DNA of 64,000 nucleotides. It comes from Peribacillus faecalis. GTDB taxonomy: Bacteria > Bacillota > Bacilli > Bacillales > DSM-1321. Under the pieces are notes generated by a model. The model did not search any database and was not told where the DNA came from. It worked only from the letters and a program-made list of their open reading frames with translations. The DNA is taken from assembly GCF_014712675.1 (NCBI RefSeq), contig NZ_JACXSI010000018.1:1-64000 (forward strand). Direction: 5' to 3'. Shown here piece by piece: positions 34,118 through 43,329 of the stretch. Every line of letters begins with the position of its first letter. Position 1 is the stretch's first letter. The translations under genes and the position numbers were made by a program.

Positions 34118-34210
34118 TCATTTATAACTGCCGCTTTGGACATTTTTGGCCATAAATATTACTAACCAAATGATTTCAAATAACGTCCAGCCTTTCCAAA
34201 ATTCCCTCAT
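34118..34210 (-). pseudogene. Probable pnuC remnant (30-codon stub)
   Basis: A 30-residue frame with its own AGAGGTGATTTAG site begins MREFWKGWTLFEIIWLVIF, closely recalling the amino end of the NMN/nicotinamide riboside transporter PnuC (W-x-x-W-T-x-F-E-x-x-W-L). It then continues MAKNVQSGSYK to a TGA. Full PnuC proteins have about 200 residues and seven helices. The stop lies 21 bp from the nadR start. I infer that most of pnuC was deleted and the 5' stub stayed as a leader for nadR. It could instead be a real short membrane peptide. Confidence 0.5.
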
Positions 34211-34263
34211 CTCATCTAAATCACCTCTTCTTGCTTATAATATACCTAAGAATTTTATCGACA

Positions 34264-34323
34264 AAACAAAGAGCACAGACATAGCCTCCCTGCCTTTCGG
34301 ACAGCAGCAAAATGCCTGTGCAT
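34264..34323 (-). terminator. Terminator of the MFS exporter gene
   Basis: A long imperfect hairpin on the minus strand has outer arms GCACAGGCAT and ATGTCTGTGC, with an inner CTGTCC-GAAA-GGCAG helix. It is followed by TCTTTGTTTT. It lies 25 bp after the MFS stop codon. Confidence 0.65.
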
Positions 34324-34348
34324 ACAATTTCGTTACAATTCACCTATT

Positions 34349-35536
34349 TCAGCTTGCTTTTGCCATTTTGCCGTTAGCTTTCTGCTTCCATATAAACGAA
34401 ATGACAAACGTAATCGCTAAAATGAAAAAACCGAGTACAAAGGGATAGATGATATTTACATCGAATAATGAGCCTGCTAATGTCGGGCCTAAAATACTTC
34501 CTATACTCATATAAGCATTATTCATCCCCATCGCAAAACCTTGCTCGTTTCCTGCCAACTTCGAAATTAATGTATTAAGAACTGGTCTTAAGATTGATGT
34601 TGCCAAGAAAATCAGCAAAGTAATGCCAAAAAACAGAAAATAATTGTTGGCCACTATTGAAAATAAAAACCCTACCGTTGTCAAACCGATAAAAAAAGAA
34701 AGAATGGCACTTTCTCCAAACTTGCGAACGAGACGATCGACAACAAATAATTGTACAATTACACTAATAACTCCTGTAGATGTAACCATAAGCGCAATGT
34801 CTTGCGGTGTTGCACTGAACTCATAATCGACAAAAAGTCCAAGCACCGATTCATACGCCATTAACCCGAAGCTCATCACAAGCGATATGATCAACAAAAT
34901 AAAGTATGGCGTCTTTACTGACTTGAAGATTTTTACGATCATCGCTTCATTTGGAACTGCAATCGCATCCCCTAAATCCTCTTTGCTTTCCTTAAGCATC
35001 ACAATTGAAAATATGACCGCAGCGACTGCCACGATAGCTGATACCAATAAAGGAACTTTCAAGCCGAAATCGGCAATAAAACCGCCAACTCCCGGTCCAA
35101 TAACAATCCCTAATGACATCGCGGCTGAGACAAGACTATTACCTTTCGCTCTTTGGTCAATTGTCGTAATATCCGCTATATAAGCAAAGATCGCCGGTAT
35201 TAACAGAGCGGCACCTATTCCTCCGATAATACGAGATCCATATAATACCCAAATTGAATCAGACAAGTAAAAAATAAACATTGATAATGCCAATCCTGCA
35301 AGACCGAAAATGATCATTTTCCTGCGACCGTATTGGTCAGCCCATTTTCCCGCAATCGGCGACATCAAAAATTGAGCAGCGGCAAATATTGCTATTATGA
35401 GACCTGCCGCTTTCCCCCCTTGACCGATTGATTCTAAATATTGGGGCAAAATTGGAATGATGATCCCAAAGCTGGCAAGCGCTATAAACATGTTCACCAT
35501 TAAAATAACAATCTTCTTACGCTGTTCCGCTGACAA
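34349..35536 (-). CDS. MFS multidrug efflux transporter (Bmr/NorA-like)
   Basis: The TTG start at 35536, 5 bases after GGGGAGGG, gives 395 residues with twelve membrane segments, the size of Bmr and NorA. The motif A loop is GKWADQYGRRKMIIFG. Motif C is typical of drug/proton antiporters and is visible as SLGIVIGPGVGGFIAD. It would expel hydrophobic cations or drugs using the proton gradient. No MerR-type activator gene is next to it. The open frame extends 13 codons further upstream but the ribosome site lies inside that extension. Confidence 0.88.
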   Translation of the reverse strand: MSAEQRKKIVILMVNMFIALASFGIIIPILPQYLESIGQGGKAAGLIIAIFAAAQFLMSPIAGKWADQYGRRKMIIFGLAGLALSMFIFYLSDSIWVLYGSRIIGGIGAALLIPAIFAYIADITTIDQRAKGNSLVSAAMSLGIVIGPGVGGFIADFGLKVPLLVSAIVAVAAVIFSIVMLKESKEDLGDAIAVPNEAMIVKIFKSVKTPYFILLIISLVMSFGLMAYESVLGLFVDYEFSATPQDIALMVTSTGVISVIVQLFVVDRLVRKFGESAILSFFIGLTTVGFLFSIVANNYFLFFGITLLIFLATSILRPVLNTLISKLAGNEQGFAMGMNNAYMSIGSILGPTLAGSLFDVNIIYPFVLGFFILAITFVISFIWKQKANGKMAKAS

Positions 35537-35613
35537 GTGTATCCCTCCCCTTTCACCGGCAACTTCAAGTTGCACAAGGCACTAGAAAAGGATATATAAT
35601 TTTAACAATTCTG

Positions 35614-38600
35614 TCAATAAAAACCACTCTTCTCTTTTTCTAAGAAAAACAGCTCTGCTTGAACGGATTGGCTATTAACAATCTGCTTCCATACTTCCCG
35701 GTAAAAAGTAAGCTGTTTTTGATAAAATGCGTGAAGTTTATCTTCCTCCTGCCAATTGTGCAGTCGATCTGTTTTATAATCAATAATCATCCAATTATCA
35801 TTAATCCGATACACAAGGTCGATAACGCCCTTTACAAACACTTTCTCACTTGCAGTATCATTATCAATATAGGGACGCAAAGAACTTTGTTGATCAACCA
35901 CTAAATGAATCGGGACTTCAGTGTATACTTCATCCGCTATTTTCAAATCGCCCCATATGAAGGACCTCTTCACAGTCTTAATATAATCATTGACTTCCTC
36001 AATTTTTGAATACGGTATTTGATGTTTAAACATGGCCTGTGCCATATAAATATCCATATCTTGATTATTTACTAGTTTTTCTAATATATCATGAATGAAG
36101 CTTCCCCACTTCATACTCCCCCCATGATCCCGCTCTAAATCAGCAATTTCTGTATAATCCTTTTCCTCTGTCGGGCTCCATTTCACATAGGAGCTCTCTT
36201 GGCTATTATCGAGCCAAAAACGCATAGAGCTAATATCCGCTGAAAATTCTGCAGAGAACGAGACAGCAGCTTCCCTTTCCGGCGATGATTCAACCATATC
36301 TGGCAGAGACATCTCCTCTATTTTCTCAATATGCAAAAAACGTTCCCACGGATTATTTTTATTCGATTTCTCACTTAAACTTATAATCAATGCTTCTTCA
36401 GCTCGAGTGACGGCCACATATAAGATTCGCTTCTCTTCTTCCAATAAATATGCATACTCTTCAGCCTTATGCATTTCCCAATTCAACGGCAAACCGACTG
36501 ATGCTTTTTGAAATCCTTTTTTAGATAAAAATGCGATATGTCCTATTGAACCATGGTCTTCTCTGTTGATGTGCTTCGTAATCATCGGAGCAGGGTCGAC
36601 TTTTTTGACCGGATTAGCCAAAAATACAATTTTCGCCTCAAGCCCTTTTGATTTATGAACATTCATAATAGCTACCGCATTCCCTCCGCTCTCAAAATTA
36701 GCTACCGTAGTCTTTTCTTCAACCATTTTCGAGAAATTAGCAAATAACTCAAAAAACGTTCCGGTCCCTGCAGATTCTTGTTTCTTCAACATTTCAATTA
36801 TTTGCAGCAAACTTTTAAATAACTGCTTAGAATGACTGTTAATTAGAAACAGCGGATAAAGTCCGATATCAGTCATAATTTTTTCAAGTGCAACGGCAGG
36901 AGTAAACAAACGTACCCAATCATCATATTTTCTCAGCATTTCAAGGCTGGCAATAATTTTTTCTTTTGCGTTTTCATTGATGTCTGATATATAGGCATGA
37001 CGGTAAATAGAAAACTTGCCTCCGCTGCGTTTCCACTCATATAAATCTTGATCGCTGACTCCAAAAAAGATTCCCCTCAAAACCGCAACTAACGTCAATT
37101 CGTCGCCCGGGTCGGATAAGAATTGCAAGAGTAACTTTAATTCCTTAATTTCTTTATGATCGCCAAGAATGACTTCACCGCTAATATTTACCGGTATATG
37201 AAGTCTTTCTAAGGCTTCTGCATATACGGGAATGGATTCCGAATAACGGCTTAAAATCATGAAATCCTTCGCTTCATGCCCTTTATTCATTAAATGCCGT
37301 ACACAGCGTGCTATATTATCGGCATCTTTCCGAATAATATCATCTTTTTTCGTATATTCACCCGGGACAGTCAATGTTTTAATTCCTTCCAAGCATTTAC
37401 CGCTGTTGTTAAAATATGAATGTAACGGACGATAAGCAGCCTGGTACTTCGTTTCCTTTTCGGGCAACTCTTTTTCAAATACAGCATTTAATACTTTCGT
37501 TATGCCACCTATAGTACGGAAATTCATCGTTAACTGAAGCACTTCTCCATCATGCTCACAAATTAGATGCTTCACCCGATTGTATGTATCAATATCGGCT
37601 CGGCGAAAACGATAAATGGCTTGTTTCGGATCACCGACGATAAATAAGGAACCCGGCTTCGGTTTGCATTTCGTCCACTCTTTTTCTTCCGGGTTGGCTG
37701 CCGTTAGTAAAAACATCAGCTCTGCTTGAAGAGGATCGCTGTCTTGGTATTCATCAATCATGAGAAATCGATACTTTTGCTGAAAATATTGCCTAACTTC
37801 CGAATTGTCTTTCAGCAAATTAGTCGTCACTATTAATAGATCTTGAAAGTTCACTAATGAACGACTTTTCTTTAATCGTTCATACTGCTCCAATCCGCCT
37901 TTTAAAATATCGACAATTATCGGGTGGCAATATTCCTTCCATTGCTGTAGCAACGGCTTCAATGTTACGTTTATGAAATCTTTAACTTTGTCTTCGTAAT
38001 GGCGGCCCAATTCTTTGTTTGGCCAATTTTTTAATTTTACTTTTATCGTTTTATTGGCCATTTCAAATATTTCGATGATTTTGCTGTCATTCTTCTCATC
38101 AATATGTTTCGCTTTTTTCAATACTTTAATAATTAACTGCTGCAGTGTATCATATCCTCCATCAGGCTCTGCAGCAGGCAGGTAGCTTTCCGCTTCCTTT
38201 AGCAAGTCGATAAATTCACCATAAGCAGAGAGAATTAAAGGTTTATCGGAGTGATGAACAATCCAATCGACATCAGGATCGTCCTTGGAATCAAGCAAAA
38301 ACGTCTGTATCTGTTCAGTATGAATTCCAATTTCATTCATTTGTTCAAGCAGTTTCGGATTTTGTGACGGAAGAACGGTTAAATATAATTGCCAAGCTTC
38401 AAGCATAATTTGCCGATCATCTTCTTCCTCTAACTCTGTAAAATTAGGATCAAGCCCGGCTTCAACCGGACGCTCGCGAAGCATTCTTGAACAAAAAGCA
38501 TGAACCGTGCCGAGAAAACAAGAATCGATGTTTTTCATCGCTTCTTCTAACCTTAGCTTTCTTTTAGCATTCTGTTCTTGCTTCCACTTTTCTTCGAGTT

Positions 38601-38820
38601 TACCTAAAAAACGCAATTTCAGATCATCCGCTGCTTTTCGTGTAAAAGTAATCGCCGTAATTTCATTGATTTTCCCTTTGCCCGTTATAATGATATTAAT
38701 GATTCGCTCCACTAAACTCGTTGTTTTTCCTGATCCTGCTCCTGCCTCAACGAGAAAATTCTTTTCCAATTGGCTTACGATTTTTTCTCGAGCATCTTGA
38801 TCGATAATCCTCTCAGTCAT
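35614..38820 (-). CDS. AddA-like UvrD-family helicase with C-terminal nuclease
   Basis: This 1068-residue superfamily I helicase has the Walker A EAGAGSGKTTSLV (K32), motif Ia TFTRKAADDL, motif II LMIDEYQDSDP, VGDPKQAIYRFRRAD (III), MNFRT (IV), and MNVHKSKGLEAKIVFL and RILYVAVTRAEE (V/VI). The C-terminal 100 residues carry a RecB-type nuclease: HDILE, then KGVIDLVYRINDNWMIIDYKTD. This is the AddA/RecB plan. It is shorter than B. subtilis AddA (about 1230). The start overlaps the stop of the AddB-like gene by 8 bp. Together they probably form an end-processing helicase-nuclease; whether it is the main recombination enzyme or a second system is open. Confidence 0.82.
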   Translation of the reverse strand: MTERIIDQDAREKIVSQLEKNFLVEAGAGSGKTTSLVERIINIIITGKGKINEITAITFTRKAADDLKLRFLGKLEEKWKQEQNAKRKLRLEEAMKNIDSCFLGTVHAFCSRMLRERPVEAGLDPNFTELEEEDDRQIMLEAWQLYLTVLPSQNPKLLEQMNEIGIHTEQIQTFLLDSKDDPDVDWIVHHSDKPLILSAYGEFIDLLKEAESYLPAAEPDGGYDTLQQLIIKVLKKAKHIDEKNDSKIIEIFEMANKTIKVKLKNWPNKELGRHYEDKVKDFINVTLKPLLQQWKEYCHPIIVDILKGGLEQYERLKKSRSLVNFQDLLIVTTNLLKDNSEVRQYFQQKYRFLMIDEYQDSDPLQAELMFLLTAANPEEKEWTKCKPKPGSLFIVGDPKQAIYRFRRADIDTYNRVKHLICEHDGEVLQLTMNFRTIGGITKVLNAVFEKELPEKETKYQAAYRPLHSYFNNSGKCLEGIKTLTVPGEYTKKDDIIRKDADNIARCVRHLMNKGHEAKDFMILSRYSESIPVYAEALERLHIPVNISGEVILGDHKEIKELKLLLQFLSDPGDELTLVAVLRGIFFGVSDQDLYEWKRSGGKFSIYRHAYISDINENAKEKIIASLEMLRKYDDWVRLFTPAVALEKIMTDIGLYPLFLINSHSKQLFKSLLQIIEMLKKQESAGTGTFFELFANFSKMVEEKTTVANFESGGNAVAIMNVHKSKGLEAKIVFLANPVKKVDPAPMITKHINREDHGSIGHIAFLSKKGFQKASVGLPLNWEMHKAEEYAYLLEEEKRILYVAVTRAEEALIISLSEKSNKNNPWERFLHIEKIEEMSLPDMVESSPEREAAVSFSAEFSADISSMRFWLDNSQESSYVKWSPTEEKDYTEIADLERDHGGSMKWGSFIHDILEKLVNNQDMDIYMAQAMFKHQIPYSKIEEVNDYIKTVKRSFIWGDLKIADEVYTEVPIHLVVDQQSSLRPYIDNDTASEKVFVKGVIDLVYRINDNWMIIDYKTDRLHNWQEEDKLHAFYQKQLTFYREVWKQIVNSQSVQAELFFLEKEKSGFY

Positions 38821-41803
38821 ATCCTCTTACCTCCTTAAGGCTTGCTAAACCGCTATACCTTTCATCAGTCAGTTTTTTATGATAAGTAACTGAATCATAT
38901 GATGCCCTGCGGCAGACAGATTTGTAATCACAGTATCGGCAGTCTTCCAAATCATCCGTCATCATAAAATCACCTTGTTTAATGATGTTAATCAAATCTG
39001 TCAATATGACAGTGCCCGATTTTCTTGCATCAGCAGTTTGCTTTCTGACAATTCTTTCTCCAAATCCTTTCGCGGAAGGAAAATAGTACGAACTCTCGAT
39101 AACTGTGCCGGCTTCCAATCCCATATGCTGTTCAATAGCCAACGCATATATGAAATGCTGTAATTGTCTCCCTCCATTGAATACATTCCGTTCGTTAAAT
39201 TTGTATGCACTCCCTGTCTTATAGTCAATAATGTGCATTTTCCCGGATTGATCAAAGTCGACACGGTCGCTTTTCCCCGAAACGAGAATGTATTCCTCAT
39301 CATCCAATGACAACACAGCCGGCTCTATACCATTCAATCCGAACGTATACTCAAATTCATACGGTTCATATATTTCGCAAAAAACTTCCTCTTCTTTCAG
39401 AAAAATATCACAGCAATATAAAATGTCAGCTGATTCCGCTTGGAACACACTATTGTTCGGTGGCGTTACCCTTTGTTTCTCCTCATCTATAATCTGTTGC
39501 GCCAACTCCATCATTAACGTTCTATGTTTCACATAGTTCGGTTTTTCACATTGTTCCTTTAGGCGTTTCAAAAAAAGCTCAAATATTTTATGCAGCAATA
39601 TTCCCCTCGTTTTTGCATCAAGCCATCTATTAGCATCATATTCTTTCGATTCAGCAGGTTTAAGTTTCAGCACCTCACTGAGAAAATACGCATACGGACA
39701 GGTCGCCAGCATTTCCAGCTTACTGGCTGAAAGTGTCTTATGTTTGTATAAAGCGCTAGCCTCCGTCCCTTCAATATTGACTTTACCGTCATAATCAGTA
39801 AACAATTCTGTATGACGCATTTGCTCCGCTATTAAACCATTCATAACATTCGGATGCGCCTCAAACAAACCACTTTGCGGACTATAGCTTTGTCCGCCGG
39901 CAAATTGTAGCGCCCAAACATCATACTCTTCTATAGCCTTTTCACTGAAAATCCGGGTTTGAACATCATTGATTTCCTTAAAATCAGCTAAACTGTTCCC
40001 GTTGGCAGCCCGATACAATTGCAAAAACAAATAGGATGGATTTAATATCCGGTTATTTGTCACATCAAAATTGCAATAACTCGCAGTTATATGCCCGTTG
40101 CATTGCGCAAGCGCCTGCAGAATTGTATATAATCTTTTCTCCGCTTGCTCCTTCAATAACGGCATTTGCAGCCTTAAACGGGCCCTCTCATTGTCAAGCA
40201 GGAGCGGGTCTTCCATTATTTTTCCCGGGAAACTCTGATTATCCAATCCAACAAAGTAAGTAAACTTTCGTCGATTATAAATACCGTCTTCATAGTTTGC
40301 TGCATGTAAACATCCCGGTTTTGGATCTGATGCAAAAATGCGACCGGCAAGGAGTAATTCTGAAGCTCGTTGCACAGCATCATAAATGGCCAATGTTTCC
40401 TCTTTCAAATATGGTAAAATAGCTTCGATTTTACCCATTAATTCTTTATTCGCCGCATAATCCAACTCTGTTATGACTGCAGATTGATTGCTTAAGATTG
40501 AACGAATACCGGTCAACAAGCTCTTATAGGAAATTTTCCCTTTATCAATAGAAAGGCTTTCCAAAGCATTCCGAAACCAGTTTTTCATGTAACGTAAGCT
40601 TTCCAGTTTCCCGACCCGCTCTTTATGCTCAGAGTCTCGTTCTTGTTCTTCCAATGCGTTTATTGTTTTGTCAAACAGTGAAAGGTAACGTTCCTTTCCC
40701 CAACCGATTTGCAAGTCCTTCAAAAGTTTAATCGCCTGCGAATTAGTTGGTGCAGCAGTTCCTTTAAATAAAATTAATCCATCTCGTAATAATGGGAGAA
40801 ATGTATGGATATGATAGTCGGATTGAAGCCATTTCAATAAACCACCGGCTAATTTGCCCGGTCTACTATATAAAATAGGAAGACCTTCAGAGAAAGTAAC
40901 GGGAATATTTAGCTTTTGGCTTAAGTGATAAATGGCTGAAATATAGGGTTCAGAGCTCGTGTAGAAGATAGTAGATTGATCGAGAGGTGCTTTTTTCTGT
41001 TTAAGAGACTGCAGGACTGCCTTTACTTCAAGCTCTACTGTTTTAGCGATATGTACATCTATTGTTTCTATAGGCTTTGTATAGTTGTTCGGGCAGTATA
41101 TATAACTTAACGGCACAGGTGGGCCCCATTTTATCGTCTCTATAGAAGGATTTTCCGGAAGGTTGACACCGTAAACTTTCGCGAGTGATAGCTTATATTT
41201 TTTCTCTGGCAGAAGCTTTTGTAAAAACTGAAGCTCCAGATTTGTCAGTTGCAAGTTCGGCTGTAAAATGTATAAGCTCTTATTATTTTCCGACACAATC
41301 TGTAACGCTTGCTGAAGAACTTCTGCCGAATCGACAAGCTGATTGCTGTCGAGCATTTGCTTATAATGTGCAAGAATCTTTTTAAAATCGTTCCCTTTAT
41401 TGCTTGATAAAAAATTCGTTTCATCGATATTATTTTCATCATAGCCCGCAAGACGCAATTGCATAATTGTATTATGAATAGACTTGCAAAAAGACGAGGT
41501 TATCTCAATGCTGTTAAAGTAATACAACTGACTCTTCTTTTTCAAATTCATTACCGTCTCATAAATGAAGTATTCCGTTATAACTTTGTCGGCAATCGTC
41601 CCTAAAAAGATCTTTTGAGAAGACAGAATTTCAACTGCTAATTCATGAACTGTTTTAACATGCAGGTTTACGACGAAACGTTCTTTTTCCATGTAGGCTT
41701 CTACAATTTGATTTCCGATATAATACGAATCAGCAATCAAAATTTTCTCACGCAATGGTTCCATATGGCAGATTTGCTTTAATTCGTTGATCATATAATC
41801 CAT
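38813..41803 (-). CDS. AddB-like nuclease subunit with Fe-S cysteines
   Basis: This 996-residue protein is the first gene of the pair. The C-terminal third is an AddB-type nuclease: SASKLEMLATCPYAYFL (near 690-710), VSGKSDRVDF, then MHIIDYKTGSAYKF, and CRYCDYKSVC close to the end. One cysteine before the nuclease plus C-x2-C-x5-C after it is the iron-sulfur pattern of AddB. In contrast with AddB of B. subtilis, no Walker A (GxSGSGKT) is visible in the N-terminus, which starts MDYMINELKQICHMEPLREK. The helicase part therefore looks inactive. It probably scaffolds and cuts one strand while the AddA-like partner unwinds. Confidence 0.8.
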   Translation of the reverse strand: MDYMINELKQICHMEPLREKILIADSYYIGNQIVEAYMEKERFVVNLHVKTVHELAVEILSSQKIFLGTIADKVITEYFIYETVMNLKKKSQLYYFNSIEITSSFCKSIHNTIMQLRLAGYDENNIDETNFLSSNKGNDFKKILAHYKQMLDSNQLVDSAEVLQQALQIVSENNKSLYILQPNLQLTNLELQFLQKLLPEKKYKLSLAKVYGVNLPENPSIETIKWGPPVPLSYIYCPNNYTKPIETIDVHIAKTVELEVKAVLQSLKQKKAPLDQSTIFYTSSEPYISAIYHLSQKLNIPVTFSEGLPILYSRPGKLAGGLLKWLQSDYHIHTFLPLLRDGLILFKGTAAPTNSQAIKLLKDLQIGWGKERYLSLFDKTINALEEQERDSEHKERVGKLESLRYMKNWFRNALESLSIDKGKISYKSLLTGIRSILSNQSAVITELDYAANKELMGKIEAILPYLKEETLAIYDAVQRASELLLAGRIFASDPKPGCLHAANYEDGIYNRRKFTYFVGLDNQSFPGKIMEDPLLLDNERARLRLQMPLLKEQAEKRLYTILQALAQCNGHITASYCNFDVTNNRILNPSYLFLQLYRAANGNSLADFKEINDVQTRIFSEKAIEEYDVWALQFAGGQSYSPQSGLFEAHPNVMNGLIAEQMRHTELFTDYDGKVNIEGTEASALYKHKTLSASKLEMLATCPYAYFLSEVLKLKPAESKEYDANRWLDAKTRGILLHKIFELFLKRLKEQCEKPNYVKHRTLMMELAQQIIDEEKQRVTPPNNSVFQAESADILYCCDIFLKEEEVFCEIYEPYEFEYTFGLNGIEPAVLSLDDEEYILVSGKSDRVDFDQSGKMHIIDYKTGSAYKFNERNVFNGGRQLQHFIYALAIEQHMGLEAGTVIESSYYFPSAKGFGERIVRKQTADARKSGTVILTDLINIIKQGDFMMTDDLEDCRYCDYKSVCRRASYDSVTYHKKLTDERYSGLASLKEVRGYD

Positions 41804-41885
41804 TTTGATCCCCTGCTTTCGTTTTATATATTAAAATCATTCGCCCAAACATCCGTTTCCTCCTTCTTAAATTTACATTTTTTCC

Positions 41886-42021
41886 AAAAATCAATACCGG
41901 TCCTTTTTCATTTTAAAATCAGCCTCCTGAATTCACTTCAACGAAAAAGGAGAAGCTTAAGACTGAGCATGGCTGGTATAAGGTTAGAAAGCTATACAGG
42001 TTCAAAGATTTTATGCTTTCT
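41886..42021 (+). repeat. Mosaic intergenic repeat, copy B (short)
   Basis: It shares its left end with copy A (CAATACCGGTCCTTTTTCA, then CTGAATTCACTTCAACGAA and AAAGGAGA) and its right end (GAGCATGGCTGGTATAAGG, TTAGAAAGCTATACAGGTTC, AAAGATTTTATGC). The middle block is missing. It lies just downstream of the gene at 42084 and upstream of the AddB-like gene. Confidence 0.7.
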
Positions 42022-42030
42022 AATAAAGTA

Positions 42031-42070
42031 AAAAAAAGCACCCGTAAATCTCAGGTGCCTTCTGTTTTTA
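42031..42070 (-). terminator. Terminator of the 42084 gene
   Basis: Minus-strand GGCACCTGAG pairs with GGGTGC-type bases (GCACC with GGTGC) and is followed by eight T residues. It lies at the outer edge of repeat copy B. Confidence 0.65.
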
Positions 42071-42083
42071 TAATGACTAAAAA

Positions 42084-42398
42084 CTATTCAGTTTGTCTTA
42101 GTTCCTCAAAGACAAATACATTGTCCGCATTTAAATCTTGAGATTTAGCGGATAATCTTTTTACGCGCAATTGCGCAATAATCAAATCCAATCTGGCGAT
42201 GCATAGTTCAGAATCACTCGAAACAGCCGCTTCTCTCAAAAAAGAGTGAACCTCTCTTAATACTTCGGATTCTACTTCAGAGCCTAATTCAATATCTTTC
42301 AAGATATAACTTTTTATTTCGTTTTCGACAATATCAGTTTCTCTTGCCAGGTTTTGATATTGATATACTTTTTCCACAAAATCTTTATGACTCAACAT
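42084..42398 (-). CDS. Hypothetical helical protein
   Basis: This protein of about 104 residues begins MLSHKDFVEKVYQYQNLARETDIVENEIKS. It is highly charged and predicted all-helical, with no membrane segment, cysteine cluster or catalytic motif. In-frame TTG and GTG codons up to 42410 sit nearer to AAGGAAGG, so the true start may be 9-12 bases upstream. It stands alone between the phosphoesterase gene and repeat copy B. I do not recognise it. Confidence 0.55.
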   Translation of the reverse strand: MLSHKDFVEKVYQYQNLARETDIVENEIKSYILKDIELGSEVESEVLREVHSFLREAAVSSDSELCIARLDLIIAQLRVKRLSAKSQDLNADNVFVFEELRQTE

Positions 42399-42508
42399 GT
42401 TGCACACCAACCTTCCTTTTTCCTATAAAGATATTTTACAATACCTTTTATACAGGTTTTATGGATAAAAGGTGTCAATTATCGTAATTTTTAGTATCTT
42501 GGAAACGA

Positions 42509-43327
42509 TTAATCTTCCAACTCAATTATCGTAATTGATTGCAACAATTCTTTCTTAAAAAATGTTTCGCTTGGTTCAGCTATATAACCGAGAGGGCTAC
42601 AGATGACTGTTTTACCATAAAAATTGTTCACTATACCAAACCGATCATGAGTGTGCCCAAAGATGACATATTCGATATTGCTGTATGTATTAATCAGGTC
42701 ACCGGCAGACTGCGAACCCATAAAGGCATTATACAAATCCCAATCCATGTATTTTGTACGATCAGAAAGGAAATCTTTATACGGCACAAAGTGATGAACG
42801 AGAATAATCTTTTTATCTTTGTATCTATTTAACTGATTTTGCATTTGGCTTAACATTTTCGCATTCAGTTGCTGATCATCCATTTGCCATTCGGTCCATT
42901 TATAATCTCCCCATTGCTCCAAATGCTCAATCATAGTTTGGTAAGGGATAGTCTCTTTCACAAATGAATAATCATACCAGCCCATCTCACCAATAACAAC
43001 ATAACCATTTTTCAAGTCATATGGCTTGTCTAGCAACGAGGATGGATGTTGTTGCAATAGATGATAGCTTTCCCAAGAAGTACGGTCTTTCTGTTTAACC
43101 CAAATGTCATGATTGCCGGGGATAAACAGAACCTTAACTTCCAATTCTGCTTCTAATCTGTCTAACACTTGAATTGTATCATCGGCGTTATCGCACAAAT
43201 CTCCCGCAATGATAATTAAATTTGCTTCCTGACTTTTCAAACATTGGATAAAGACAGGAAGCAAATCGACGCCTGCATATTTTGAATTCATATCCAGATG
43301 TATATCGCTTACTGTTACTATTTTCAT
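42509..43327 (-). CDS. Calcineurin-like metallophosphoesterase
   Basis: This 272-residue protein has the full two-metal motif set of the superfamily: SDIHLD at the N-terminus, IIAGDLCDN near 40, IPGNHD near 72, ILVHHFVPYKDF and FGHTHDRFG near 235. It would hydrolyse a phosphomonoester or phosphodiester; the substrate is unknown. AAGGAGTAATA precedes the ATG. It lies 2 bp from the stop of the sirtuin gene upstream, so the two are cotranscribed. Confidence 0.88.
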   Translation of the reverse strand: MKIVTVSDIHLDMNSKYAGVDLLPVFIQCLKSQEANLIIIAGDLCDNADDTIQVLDRLEAELEVKVLFIPGNHDIWVKQKDRTSWESYHLLQQHPSSLLDKPYDLKNGYVVIGEMGWYDYSFVKETIPYQTMIEHLEQWGDYKWTEWQMDDQQLNAKMLSQMQNQLNRYKDKKIILVHHFVPYKDFLSDRTKYMDWDLYNAFMGSQSAGDLINTYSNIEYVIFGHTHDRFGIVNNFYGKTVICSPLGYIAEPSETFFKKELLQSITIIELED

Positions 43328-43329
43328 TA

